The notes beneath the pieces were generated by a model. The model ran no database searches. It was not told the origin of the DNA and saw only the letters and a program-made list of their open reading frames with translations. 64,000 bases of DNA from Parafrankia sp. EUN1f. Its GTDB lineage: Bacteria; Actinomycetota; Actinomycetes; Frankiales; Frankiaceae. Made by a program: the position numbers and the translations under genes. Positions 8,964 through 16,995 of the stretch are shown one piece after another; position 1 is the stretch's first letter; each line of letters opens with the position of its first letter. Where the stretch lies: the NCBI RefSeq assembly GCF_000177675.1, contig NZ_ADGX01000014.1, positions 1-64,000 on the forward strand, read 5' to 3'.

Positions 8964-10691
8964 ATGACTTCTCCTGCTCCGAACCCGCGTGCCGCGCGCT
9001 CGAACGCTCCGTCCCGACCGAAGGGGCAGGGCCAGTGGGCGTTGGGCTACACCGAGCCGCTGAACGCCAACGAGCGGATGAAGAAGGACCAGAACGGTCT
9101 CGATGTCCGTGACCGCATTCTGAACCTCTACCCGCAGACGGGCTTCGACGGGATCGACCCGCAGGACCTGCGCGGTCGGTTCCGCTGGTGGGGGCTCTAC
9201 ACGCAGCGCCGGCCGGGGATCAGTGGCGGGCGTACCGCCGTGCTGGAGCCCGAGGAGCTCGACGACCGCTACTTCATGCAGCGCATCCGCCTCGACGGCG
9301 GCCGGTTGACGTCCGATCAGCTTCGGGTCATCGGGGACATCTCCACCCGGTACGGGCGCGACGTCGCCGACGTGACCGACCGCCAGAACATCCAGCTGCA
9401 CTGGATCCGCATCGAGGACGTGCCGGCCATCTGGGGCGCGCTCGAGGCCGCGGGGATGACGGTCGAGGAGTCCTGTGGCGACACGCCCCGGGTCATCCTC
9501 GGCTGCCCGTTGGCGGGCGTGGACGACGACGAGGTCATCGACGCCACCGGCGTGATCGACGAGGTCGTCGAGCGGTTCGTGGGGGACCGGTCACTGTCCA
9601 ACCTGCCGCGCAAGTTCAAGAGCGCGATGTCGGGTTGCGCGGACCAGTGCACCCTGCACGAGATCAACGACATCGCGTTCGTCGGCGTGGTGCACCCCGA
9701 GCTCGGCGCCGGCTACGACCTGTGGGTCGGCGGCGGCCTGTCGACGAACCCGAAGCTCGGCGTGCGCCTCGGCACGTTCGTGACGCCCGACCGGGTGGCC
9801 GAGGTGTGGCACGGCGTCATCCAGCTCTTCCGTGACTACGGGTACCGGCGGATGCGGACCCGGGCCCGGCTGAAGTTCCTCGTCGCCGACATGGGTGTCG
9901 AGTGGGTGCGGTCGACCCTGGAGAAGGAGTACCTCGCCTCGCCGCTGCCGGACGGCCCGCCGCCGCCTCCGCCGCGCAACGAGGGGCGCGACCACATCGG
10001 GATCCACCGCCAGCGCGACGGGCGCTTCGCCGTCGGTTTCGCACCCCGGGCCGGCCGGGTGAGCGGCACCATCCTCACCGCCGTCGCGAACCTGGCGGAC
10101 CGTTTCGGCCAGGGCCGGATCCGGGCGACCACCATGCAGAAGCTGGTGATCCTCGACGTGCCGGAGAGCGACCTCGACGCGCTCGAGGCCGAGCTCGCCG
10201 AGCTCGACCTGGTCGTGAAGCCGAGCGTGTTCCGCCGCAGCACGATGGCCTGCACCGGCATCGAGTTCTGCAAGCTGGCGATCGTCGAGACCAAGGGCAA
10301 CGCCCGCGACCTCATCCTCGAGCTCGAGCGCCGGCTGCCGGACTTCGACGAGCCGATCGGCATCAACATCAACGGGTGCCCGAACGCCTGCGCCCGCTTC
10401 CAGGTGGCGGACATCGGCCTCAAGGGCTCCCTCGTCCCCGACGACAAGGGCGAGATGGTCGAGGGCTTCCAGGTCCACCTCGGTGGGCACCTCGGCACCC
10501 GTTCCCGGCTGGGCCGCAAGTCCCGTGGGCTCAAGGTGACCGCGGACGGCCTCGTCGACTATGTCGTCGGGCTGCTGGAGACCTACCAGGCGAACCGGTC
10601 CGACGGCGACACGTTCGCCGACTGGGCGGAGCACGCCGACGAGGCGCTGCTGACGGCGCCCAGCCACGGCGCCTCAGGAGGCGCGACGTGA
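8964..10691 (+). CDS. sirA: Ferredoxin-type sulfite (or nitrite) reductase
   Basis: This siroheme- and [4Fe-4S]-containing reductase of 575 aa probably carries out the six-electron reduction of sulfite to sulfide in the cytoplasm. The cluster/siroheme ligands are Cys430 and Cys436 (ACTGIEFC) and Cys472 and Cys476 (NGCPNAC). The substrate-binding region DVTDRQNIQLHW is also present. Nitrite reductases share the fold, but cysH downstream, the siroheme genes and a cysteine-type leader upstream favour sulfite. The first 35 residues and a PPPPPP stretch near residue 333 are low-complexity. The stop overlaps the next GTG. Confidence 0.92.
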   Translation: MTSPAPNPRAARSNAPSRPKGQGQWALGYTEPLNANERMKKDQNGLDVRDRILNLYPQTGFDGIDPQDLRGRFRWWGLYTQRRPGISGGRTAVLEPEELDDRYFMQRIRLDGGRLTSDQLRVIGDISTRYGRDVADVTDRQNIQLHWIRIEDVPAIWGALEAAGMTVEESCGDTPRVILGCPLAGVDDDEVIDATGVIDEVVERFVGDRSLSNLPRKFKSAMSGCADQCTLHEINDIAFVGVVHPELGAGYDLWVGGGLSTNPKLGVRLGTFVTPDRVAEVWHGVIQLFRDYGYRRMRTRARLKFLVADMGVEWVRSTLEKEYLASPLPDGPPPPPPRNEGRDHIGIHRQRDGRFAVGFAPRAGRVSGTILTAVANLADRFGQGRIRATTMQKLVILDVPESDLDALEAELAELDLVVKPSVFRRSTMACTGIEFCKLAIVETKGNARDLILELERRLPDFDEPIGININGCPNACARFQVADIGLKGSLVPDDKGEMVEGFQVHLGGHLGTRSRLGRKSRGLKVTADGLVDYVVGLLETYQANRSDGDTFADWAEHADEALLTAPSHGASGGAT

Positions 10692-10969
10692 GCGCCCGTG
10701 CCGTCCCCTTCTACTGCCCGTACTGCGGCGAGGAGGAGCTCGTACCCGAGCCCGCCCCGGGCGGTACGGGCGAGGGGCACGGGCACTGGGCCTGCCGGGC
10801 CTGCCGGCGGGCTTTCCGGCTCAGCCTCACGGCGCTGGTAGCGGCGACACCCGATCACAGCAGCCCCGATCAGACCAGCAGGGACGTCGCCGTCGGGACG
10901 ACGGCCAGAACACCGGGTTCGGCGAACGGCACCGCCGCAGCGCCGTCGGACGTGGAGGAGACGAACTGA
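10688..10969 (+). CDS. Small zinc-ribbon-like protein of the sulfur operon
   Basis: This 93-aa protein has two CX2C pairs, FYCPYCGEEE and HWACRACRRA, that could bind zinc. A Ser/Thr/Ala/Pro-rich tail without predicted structure follows. It overlaps sirA by 4 nt and cysH by 1 nt, so all three should be translated together. A small protein in this position also occurs in other actinobacterial sulfite/APS reductase operons. Its role is not known; metal binding is inferred from the cysteines only. Confidence 0.8.
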   Translation: MSARAVPFYCPYCGEEELVPEPAPGGTGEGHGHWACRACRRAFRLSLTALVAATPDHSSPDQTSRDVAVGTTARTPGSANGTAAAPSDVEETN

Positions 10970-11640
10970 TGGATGCCGCGCTGAAGGCCCGGGCACTGCG
11001 GGCCGGCGAGGAGCTCGAAGGCGCGCCAGCCGAGGAGATCCTCGGCTGGGCGGTGGAGGAGTTCGGCGCCGGGCTGGCTGTCGCGGCCTCCATGGCCGAG
11101 GCGGTTCTCGCCGACATGCTGTCGCGGATCCGGTCGGACGTTCCGGTGATCTTCGTCGACACCGGTTACCACTTCGCCGAGACCATCGGCACCCGCGACG
11201 CCGTCGCGCAGACCTACTCCCTGCCGATCATCAGCGCGAGCCCGCAGCTCACCGTCGCCGGGCAGGACGCCGTGCACGGCCCGCGGCTCTACGAGAGCGA
11301 CCCGGACCTGTGCTGCCGGATGCGGAAGGTCGTCCCGCTGGACCGTGCGCTCGCGCCGTACCGGGCCTGGGCCGCCGGCTCCCGCCGCGCCGAGTCGGCG
11401 GGGCGGCGCAACCTGCCGGTCATCGGCTGGGACCAGCGCCGCGGCAAGGTCAAGGTGCTTCCCCTGGCCGCGTGGACGGACGAGGACGTCAACCGGTACG
11501 TCCAGGAGCACAACGTGATCGTCAACCCGCTGCTCAGCGACGGCTACGACTCGGTGGGCTGCTGGCCGTGCACCAGGCGGGGCACCGGCCGGGACGGCCG
11601 CTGGGCCGGCACCAGCAAGACCGAGTGCGGCATCCACTAG
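10969..11640 (+). CDS. cysH: Adenylylsulfate (APS/PAPS) reductase CysH
   Basis: CysH reduces activated sulfate to sulfite using thioredoxin. The [4Fe-4S] ligand set typical of the APS-reducing subtype is complete: Cys115-Cys116 in LCCRMRK and Cys198/Cys201 in VGCWPCTRR. The catalytic Cys220 is in the C-terminal ECGIH. Further family segments are VIFVDTGYHFAET and LPLAAWTDEDV. Length 223 aa is normal. Because the iron-sulfur cysteines are present, APS is the more likely substrate. The ATG overlaps the stop of the zinc-ribbon gene. Sulfate-activating genes are not in the window. Confidence 0.93.
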   Translation: MDAALKARALRAGEELEGAPAEEILGWAVEEFGAGLAVAASMAEAVLADMLSRIRSDVPVIFVDTGYHFAETIGTRDAVAQTYSLPIISASPQLTVAGQDAVHGPRLYESDPDLCCRMRKVVPLDRALAPYRAWAAGSRRAESAGRRNLPVIGWDQRRGKVKVLPLAAWTDEDVNRYVQEHNVIVNPLLSDGYDSVGCWPCTRRGTGRDGRWAGTSKTECGIH

Positions 11641-11686
11641 TACAGCGGCCTCCGGCGGCGGCAGCTCGTAGCCGCAGCCTGAGGAT

Positions 11687-11724
11687 CTGAGGATCTTGGT
11701 TGTTCCGGTGACCACGATCCTCAG
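11687..11724 (+). repeat. TGAGGAT hairpin repeat, copy 1 (family II)
   Basis: The 14-nt arms, CTGAGGATCTTGGT and ACCACGATCCTCAG, pair with one mismatch around a 10-nt loop. A 15-nt direct repeat, gcggcagctcgtagc, flanks it at 11658-11672 and 11741-11755. The element lies between cysH and the SUMT fusion gene and may end cysH-operon transcription, although no T-run follows. Confidence 0.8.
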
Positions 11725-11816
11725 GTACTGCTCGGCAGCAGCGGCAGCTCGTAGCTGATGGTGACCCCGACCTGCGGTGACCTCTGGCCTGTACCGTGCA
11801 CGCCGTGGTTCTCGCG

Positions 11817-13451
11817 ATGATCGGGCCGGGCGCCCATCAACCTGGATCGGCCCCGGCCCCGGGCTCGGCCTCGGCCCTGGAGCCCACGACGACCGGGCGC
11901 CCGAGCACCGGCCGCGGCGGCCCTGGTGAGGTCTGGCTGGTGGGTGCCGGGCCGGGTGATCCCGGGCTGCTGACGGTCCGTGGCCGCGAGCTGCTCGCCG
12001 CCGCGGACGTGGTGGTCGCCGACCGGTTGGCCGCGGCCGTGCTGCTCGACGTGGTCCGGCCGGACGCTCGCATCATCCATGTCGGCAAGAGCCCGACGCG
12101 ATCGCGCAGCCAGGACGAGGTCAACCAGATCCTGGTGGCTGAGGCCCGAACCGGTGCGATGGTGGTGCGGCTCAAGGGCGGTGACCCGTTCCTGCTCGGC
12201 CGCGGTGGTGAGGAGGCCGAGGCCTGCGCCGCCGCCGGTATCCGCGCCACCGTGGTCCCCGGTGTGACCTCCGCGATCGCCGCGCCGGCCTACGCCGGCA
12301 TTCCCGTCACCCATCGCGGGGTGGCGCAGGACCTCACCATCGTGTCGGGCCACGTCCCGCCGGGTCATCCCGACTCGACGGTGGACTGGGCTGCGCTGGC
12401 GTCCTCACGCGCCACGGTCGTCGTGCTCATGGGGGTCGCCCGACTGATCGACATCGCCGACGCCCTGCTGCGCGGCGGACGTCCGCCGGAGACCCCGGCC
12501 GCTGTCATCGAACGTGGGACGACGCCCGCCCAGCGGGTGCTGCGGACGACGCTGGAGTCCATCGCCGTCGACGCCGTCGCCTTTCGGCTGCGCTCACCGG
12601 CCGTGCTGGTGGTCGGCCCGGTCGCGGCTCGGCGCGACGCCGCCGTTCTGCCTGATCAGGCGGCGGTGGGCTCGGCGGCCGATACCGGCGGCGACCGATC
12701 GACGGTCACCGGGCCCACCGGGCCGCTGGCGGGCGTCCGAGTGCTCGTGCCGCGGACGCGGGCTCGGCACAGCCTGCTCGCCCGCAGGCTGCGCGAGCTC
12801 GGCGCGGAGGCGGTCGAGACCGTGGTCAGCCGTCTCGTCCCGGCCACCGACGGCGCCGCCCTGCGGGAGGCGCTGCCGGGCGCGGACGGCCTGGTGCTGG
12901 CGGACGCGGACGAGGTCGCGGCGACCGTGACGCTGCTGCGTGCGGCCGGCGCCGACGTACGGGCCCTCGCCGGTCTGACCCTCATCGCCGCCTCCGACTC
13001 GGCCGCCGCCGCCCTGGACGCGCTGGGACTCGTCTCGGTGCGCTCCTCGGCCGAGGTCCAGGTCGCCAACCGAGTGGTGACCGAGGTGCCTGTGCCGGGG
13101 CTGCGGGTGGTGATCTGCGGGTCGGCGCCGCCGCCGGCGGGGATTCGGACGCTGCGCCGGGTCAGGCTGCTCACGGACGTCGCGGCGGAGCCGGACCCGA
13201 GGATCGCCGAGGAACTGCGGCACGGTGACCTCGACGCCGTCGCGCTCGCCTCCTCGACCGCGGCGCGCTGCCTGTTCGAGCTGTACGGGCCGCTGCCCGA
13301 CACCGTCCGGGTCGCTGCCATGGGCCGCCGGACCGTCGAGGCCTGCGAGGCGGTGGGGCTGCGGGTGGACGCCGTGCCGGCGGAGCCCGGGATCTACCCC
13401 CTCGCGGCGGTCGTCGGCGAGCTTGTGACCGGTCGGCCGACACCCGGGTAG
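11817..13451 (+). CDS. Uroporphyrinogen-III C-methyltransferase / HemD fusion
   Basis: The N-terminal domain (about residues 35-280) is an SAM-dependent uroporphyrinogen-III methyltransferase. GPGDPGLLTVRG, VVADRL, VRLKGGDPFLLGRGGEEAE and the later MGV(A) segment are visible. The C-terminal half (about 300-540, from LAGVRVLVPRTRARHS to [12 protein letters not shown]) resembles uroporphyrinogen-III synthase (HemD). The pair would make the tetrapyrrole and methylate it to precorrin-2 for siroheme or cobalamin. Next to sirA, siroheme for sulfite reductase is the obvious product. Such fusions are common in actinobacteria. ATG 11817 is chosen; GTG 11796 is possible. The last 58 nt overlap the convergent chelatase gene. 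Confidence 0.88.
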   Translation: MIGPGAHQPGSAPAPGSASALEPTTTGRPSTGRGGPGEVWLVGAGPGDPGLLTVRGRELLAAADVVVADRLAAAVLLDVVRPDARIIHVGKSPTRSRSQDEVNQILVAEARTGAMVVRLKGGDPFLLGRGGEEAEACAAAGIRATVVPGVTSAIAAPAYAGIPVTHRGVAQDLTIVSGHVPPGHPDSTVDWAALASSRATVVVLMGVARLIDIADALLRGGRPPETPAAVIERGTTPAQRVLRTTLESIAVDAVAFRLRSPAVLVVGPVAARRDAAVLPDQAAVGSAADTGGDRSTVTGPTGPLAGVRVLVPRTRARHSLLARRLRELGAEAVETVVSRLVPATDGAALREALPGADGLVLADADEVAATVTLLRAAGADVRALAGLTLIAASDSAAAALDALGLVSVRSSAEVQVANRVVTEVPVPGLRVVICGSAPPPAGIRTLRRVRLLTDVAAEPDPRIAEELRHGDLDAVALASSTAARCLFELYGPLPDTVRVAAMGRRTVEACEAVGLRVDAVPAEPGIYPLAAVVGELVTGRPTPG

Positions 13452-13957
13452 TAGCCGGGGCCGAGCCGGCCGACGGCGTCGTCGATGCGGGCCCGCACCG
13501 CCTGTACGACGCCCGCATGCAGCCCGAGCGGGCGGGTGATCGTCCAGCGGGTCGTGGGGTGCTCCGCCTGGGCGGCGGCCAGTGCCGCGGGTATGTCGCG
13601 GGTGGTGTGGTTGCCCTCGAACAGGAAGAACGGGTGCGCGATGATCTCCGAGCAGCCGGCACGGACCAGCGCGGCATAGCCCTGGGCGATGTCCGGGTGG
13701 ACGACGTCGAGGAAGGCGGGTTCCACCGCCTGCCAGGCCGGTGCGGTGCTCGCCGTGCCCGCGCTCGCCGTGCCCGCGCTCGCCGTGCCTGCGTCTGCTG
13801 TGCCTGCGTCTGGCGAGCCCGCGTCTGCCGTGCCGGCGTGGAACAGCTCCTCGCCCACGGGGTCGCCGCCGCGGCCGAGCGCGCGCGCGAGCTCGATCAC
13901 CATGGCATTCGCCTCGTCTCGGCGTGAGCCGTGTCCGATCACCAGTAGACCGCGCAT
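13394..13957 (-). CDS. Sirohydrochlorin chelatase (CbiX/SirB type)
   Basis: The start MRGLLVIGHGSRRDEAN contains the metal-binding HGSR motif of CbiX/SirB chelatases. The second conserved His is in IAHPFFLFEGNH. The enzyme should insert ferrous iron into sirohydrochlorin to make siroheme; cobalt insertion for cobalamin is the alternative. An Ala/Gly/Thr-rich pentapeptide repeat interrupts the protein near residues 40-70. The 3' end overlaps the convergent SUMT fusion gene by 58 nt, which is unusual but both frames are well supported. ATG 13957 puts the motif right at the N-terminus. Confidence 0.85.
   Translation of the reverse strand: MRGLLVIGHGSRRDEANAMVIELARALGRGGDPVGEELFHAGTADAGSPDAGTADAGTASAGTASAGTASTAPAWQAVEPAFLDVVHPDIAQGYAALVRAGCSEIIAHPFFLFEGNHTTRDIPAALAAAQAEHPTTRWTITRPLGLHAGVVQAVRARIDDAVGRLGPGYYPGVGRPVTSSPTTAARG
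13748..13837 (-). repeat. Six 15-nt tandem repeats in the chelatase gene
   Basis: Six 15-nt units (gctcgccgtgcccgc and variants on the plus strand) encode AGTAS/AGTAD-like pentapeptides on the minus strand. They form an in-frame insertion in the chelatase and probably a flexible loop. The first three units are nearly identical, suggesting recent expansion. Confidence 0.93.
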
Positions 13958-14567
13958 GACCTCAAGTCTGCCGCCGCCCGCCCTGCGCCGCCGCTGGGGG
14001 ACCGGGGGAGATGGGGCCGGAGCCACGGCAGGTATCGGGCGGAGCGGGAGAATACCGGGCGAATCGCCCCGACCACCCGGTTGAGTAACACGCCCGGGTG
14101 GTCGAAGTCCGTGCAAGCCCACGAGAACGGGCTTTCACTCCCCAATGGTGTGAACAGGCGTTCGACATGGGCGGGTCGGCGATGGTGTGCTCTTCCCGTA
14201 CCTGCTGCCGCCGGCCCTGTCCCGTCGGCGGCCGCAGGTAGGCTCTCTCCTCGCCGGGTGCCCGAAGCGCCAGGCCCGCGCCGAAGCCGGCCTCTTTCTC
14301 CGCTTCCTCCGCTTCTCGCGAGAACGCGACCAGCGAGATCGTGCCGATCAGGCTACCGGTCGGCGCCGCGGCGTCGGAATGCGGACAGCGCACGGCCGCG
14401 CGGTCGCGGGCGCGTTAGCGTCGCGGTCGGCGATGCGTTTCATGACCCGGGTTCGGAGGTCTGTCATGGGCGCCGCCGAAGCGTGATGATGGCTGTGTTC
14501 GCGCGATGCGCGCGAACACCGGGCGCGTCGTTCGTGGCCGCGCCGACGAGCGGAGAGCGGGCGAGAC
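13958..14567. other. Intergenic region between chelatase and kinase genes
   Basis: About 610 nt with no convincing gene on either strand; the short open frames have no recognisable motifs. A small hairpin AGCCC-8 nt-GGGCT lies near 14115. Divergent promoters for the flanking genes are expected here, but none was clear. Confidence 0.45.
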
Positions 14568-16328
14568 GTGGCGGACCGATCGGCCCTCCGGTCGCAGGGA
14601 GAACCTCTGCACCCGGACGATCCGACGTCGATCGGGCGGTATGAGGTGATCGGCCGGCTGGGTGCCGGTGGCATGGGCCGGGTCTACCTCGCCCTCGACC
14701 AGCAGGGCCGCAAGGTGGCCATCAAGGTGATCCGGTCGGATCTCGCGGTGGATCCCCAGTTCCGGGACCGTTTCGCCGACGAGGTCGCCGCCGCGCGCCG
14801 GGTCGCTCCCTTCTGCACCGCACAGGTCCTCGACGCGGACCCGCACGCGCGCCGCCCCTACCTGGTCACCGAGTTCATCGACGGCGCCCGCCTCGACCGG
14901 GTGGTGGACGAATCCGGGGCGCTTCCGCTGTCGACCCTGCAGGGTGTGGCCGTGGGTGTCGCCTCGGCGCTGACCGCGATCCACGGCGCTGGCATCGTCC
15001 ACCGCGATCTCAAGCCGAGCAACGTCCTGCTGTCCTACTCCGGCCCCAGGGTGATCGACTTCGGGATCGCCCGCGCGCTCGACGCGGTCAGCGGGAGGAC
15101 CCAGACCGGGCTGGTCCTGGGCTCGGTCGGCTGGATGGCCCCGGAGCAGATGGAGGGCACGGCGCCGGTAGGCCCGGCCACCGACGTCTTCGCCTGGGGC
15201 CTGCTCGTCGCGTATGCCGCGGCCGGTGACCACCCCTACGGCGACGGCACCTACCTGGAGATGTCGGAGCGGGTGCTCACCACCGAACCCGATCTGCGCC
15301 AGGTTCCGCCCGCGCTGGCCGGCATCGTCAGCTCCGCCCTGCATCGTGATCCGCGGCGCCGTCCGTCCGCGGAGCAGCTGCTGCTGCGCCTGCTCGGTGA
15401 CCGGGGTGGTGCCAAGGCGAACCCCCGGGTCGCGGCCACCGAGGTCATCGACAACACCTGGCCCAGCAGCCGGTCCGCCGCCGCGGCAGCGGCCGGTCTC
15501 GGGCTGGGCGCGGGCGCCGCGGGTGCGGGTGCGGGTGCCGCGTACGGTGCCGGCGCGGCCCAGCGGCCGGCGCAGACCCGGGTCGCGGGCGCCGGTGACG
15601 TCAGTGGCCGTTGGTGGGAGGCACCACCGGATGCCGCCCGCGGCGGCTCCGCGGGGGCGGGCCAGGCATACCAGCCCGGCCAGCCCGCGCCGGGCGCGGG
15701 CGGTCCGCAGCCGGCGCGTCGACGCAAGGGTGGATTCGTCCAGTACGGCGACCAACCCGACCTGGCCCGGTCAGGTGCCCCCTACCCGGCGGGCTCGGCC
15801 GGCCCCGGGCAGGCCGCACCGCGCGCCGCCCGCCCGGCGCCGCCACCCGCACCACCCGCGGCCCCCTACTACGAGGACGCCCCGCGCTCCGCGTACCGCG
15901 ACGCCCACCGTCCGCCCTATGGTGACGCGCACCGCCCGCCGCCCGCGCCTCCGCCCGCGCCGGAACCAGCTCCCTACCGCGAGCCGCGCCGTCCGCGGCG
16001 GCGGTGGCGGCTGCGGATCCCGTTCAAGCGGACGATCATCTTCGTGTTGATGGTGTTGCTTCTGCTGTCCGCGGCCGACCAGATCGCGACGATGGTGGAC
16101 GACAAGCGCCAGCAGATCTGGGACAAGATCGTCACCTCGGTCCGGGACACGGTGGACGACGAGATCATCGACCGGTTCCGGGGCAAGAGCGACGATCTGC
16201 GTAACCAGATCCCGGAGCTGAACAACGACAACATTGAGATTCCGTCCGCGGGCGACGAGAGTCTGCGCAGCCGGCTTGAGGACCTGCCCGGCGGGCTCTC
16301 GGGCCTGCTGCCGAACGGTTCGGGGTGA
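14568..16328 (+). CDS. Membrane Ser/Thr protein kinase (PknB-like)
   Basis: A complete Hanks-type kinase domain covers about residues 20-280. The Gly loop is LGAGGMGRVY, the ATP-anchoring Lys is in KVAIKVI, the catalytic loop is HRDLKPSN at about 145, the metal site is DFGIAR and the P+1 region is APEQ. A long Ala/Gly/Pro/Arg-rich linker follows, then one transmembrane helix near 486-505 (TIIFVLMVLLLLSAADQ). The external tail of about 80 residues has no PASTA repeats. The extracellular part is short, so the signal sensed is unclear. GTG 14568 is used; no closer start leaves the kinase fold intact. It is monocistronic or paired with the next small gene. Confidence 0.9.
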   Translation: MADRSALRSQGEPLHPDDPTSIGRYEVIGRLGAGGMGRVYLALDQQGRKVAIKVIRSDLAVDPQFRDRFADEVAAARRVAPFCTAQVLDADPHARRPYLVTEFIDGARLDRVVDESGALPLSTLQGVAVGVASALTAIHGAGIVHRDLKPSNVLLSYSGPRVIDFGIARALDAVSGRTQTGLVLGSVGWMAPEQMEGTAPVGPATDVFAWGLLVAYAAAGDHPYGDGTYLEMSERVLTTEPDLRQVPPALAGIVSSALHRDPRRRPSAEQLLLRLLGDRGGAKANPRVAATEVIDNTWPSSRSAAAAAAGLGLGAGAAGAGAGAAYGAGAAQRPAQTRVAGAGDVSGRWWEAPPDAARGGSAGAGQAYQPGQPAPGAGGPQPARRRKGGFVQYGDQPDLARSGAPYPAGSAGPGQAAPRAARPAPPPAPPAAPYYEDAPRSAYRDAHRPPYGDAHRPPPAPPPAPEPAPYREPRRPRRRWRLRIPFKRTIIFVLMVLLLLSAADQIATMVDDKRQQIWDKIVTSVRDTVDDEIIDRFRGKSDDLRNQIPELNNDNIEIPSAGDESLRSRLEDLPGGLSGLLPNGSG

Positions 16329-16402
16329 CCCGGGCGCTGCCGTGTCTCCACGCGTGCGGGGTTGTCGGCATGAACCGGGCCTGACGCAGGTACACCGAGG
16401 GT

Positions 16403-16675
16403 ATGGCGAACTTCACCAGCAAGGTCCAGGAGCTGCTCCACAGCCCCAAGGCCCAGGAGATGGTCGACAAGGCCCGGACGGTGGCGAACAAGCCGGAGAA
16501 CCGGGAGAAGTTCAAGCACCTGACCAGCAAGTTCACCGGCAAGGGCCGGGGACCGGGCGGCGGCTCGACCGGCCAGGGCCACACGTCGAGCACGCCGAGC
16601 ACCGGGCCCTCCGGTCCGATCGGTGGCGCGGGGCGCGGCTCCGGCGACAACCCGTCGGACTACGGGCCCTTTTGA
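16403..16675 (+). CDS. Small basic protein, possibly MT0933-antitoxin-like
   Basis: The 90-aa product starts MANFTSKVQELLHSPKAQEM. It has a helical, Lys-rich first half (KARTVANKPENREKFKHL) and a Gly/Ser/Pro-rich tail. The amphipathic Lys/Ala helix resembles the small actinobacterial proteins annotated as MT0933-like antitoxins, but the similarity is weak and no toxin gene is next to it. Codon use looks coding. It lies 74 nt after the kinase gene on the same strand and could be a substrate or partner; that is speculation. Confidence 0.6.
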   Translation: MANFTSKVQELLHSPKAQEMVDKARTVANKPENREKFKHLTSKFTGKGRGPGGGSTGQGHTSSTPSTGPSGPIGGAGRGSGDNPSDYGPF

Positions 16676-16816
16676 GTAGTCGGGTGGTTGGGCCCTTCTG
16701 CGTAGCTCGTGACGGCGAGCGGCCGGGCCTCGCCTCCGCCCGGGCCGGTGCCCCCGGAGGCCCGGATCCGGCCAGGGCGAACTGGCGAACCGTCGGTGCC
16801 GTCGCTGCTGTTGAGC

Positions 16817-16864
16817 AAGATCTGAGGATTCTGGTCGCCGGCACGACCAGAATCCTCAGATCTT
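16817..16864 (+). repeat. TGAGGAT hairpin repeat, copy 2: 21-bp perfect stem (family II)
   Basis: The left arm 16817-16837 begins aagatctgagg and the right arm 16844-16864 is its exact complement. They enclose a 6-nt loop, giving a 21-bp perfect stem. It lies between the small gene ending at 16675 and mqnC. No T-run follows, so a classical terminator is uncertain. The core is shared with copies near 11687, 20352 and 41587, and its upstream flank is also present at 41363. Confidence 0.9.
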
Positions 16865-16995
16865 CGAGCGGTGGCTTCGGGTCTTCGAACGGTGGCTTCG
16901 GGCCGCCGTCGGCCAACAACCGATCGTGGTTGTCCGGGAGCGGGTGCGCTCGCGTTCCGATCGGTCCAGGCGGTACAGGTCGTACGATCTGACGG

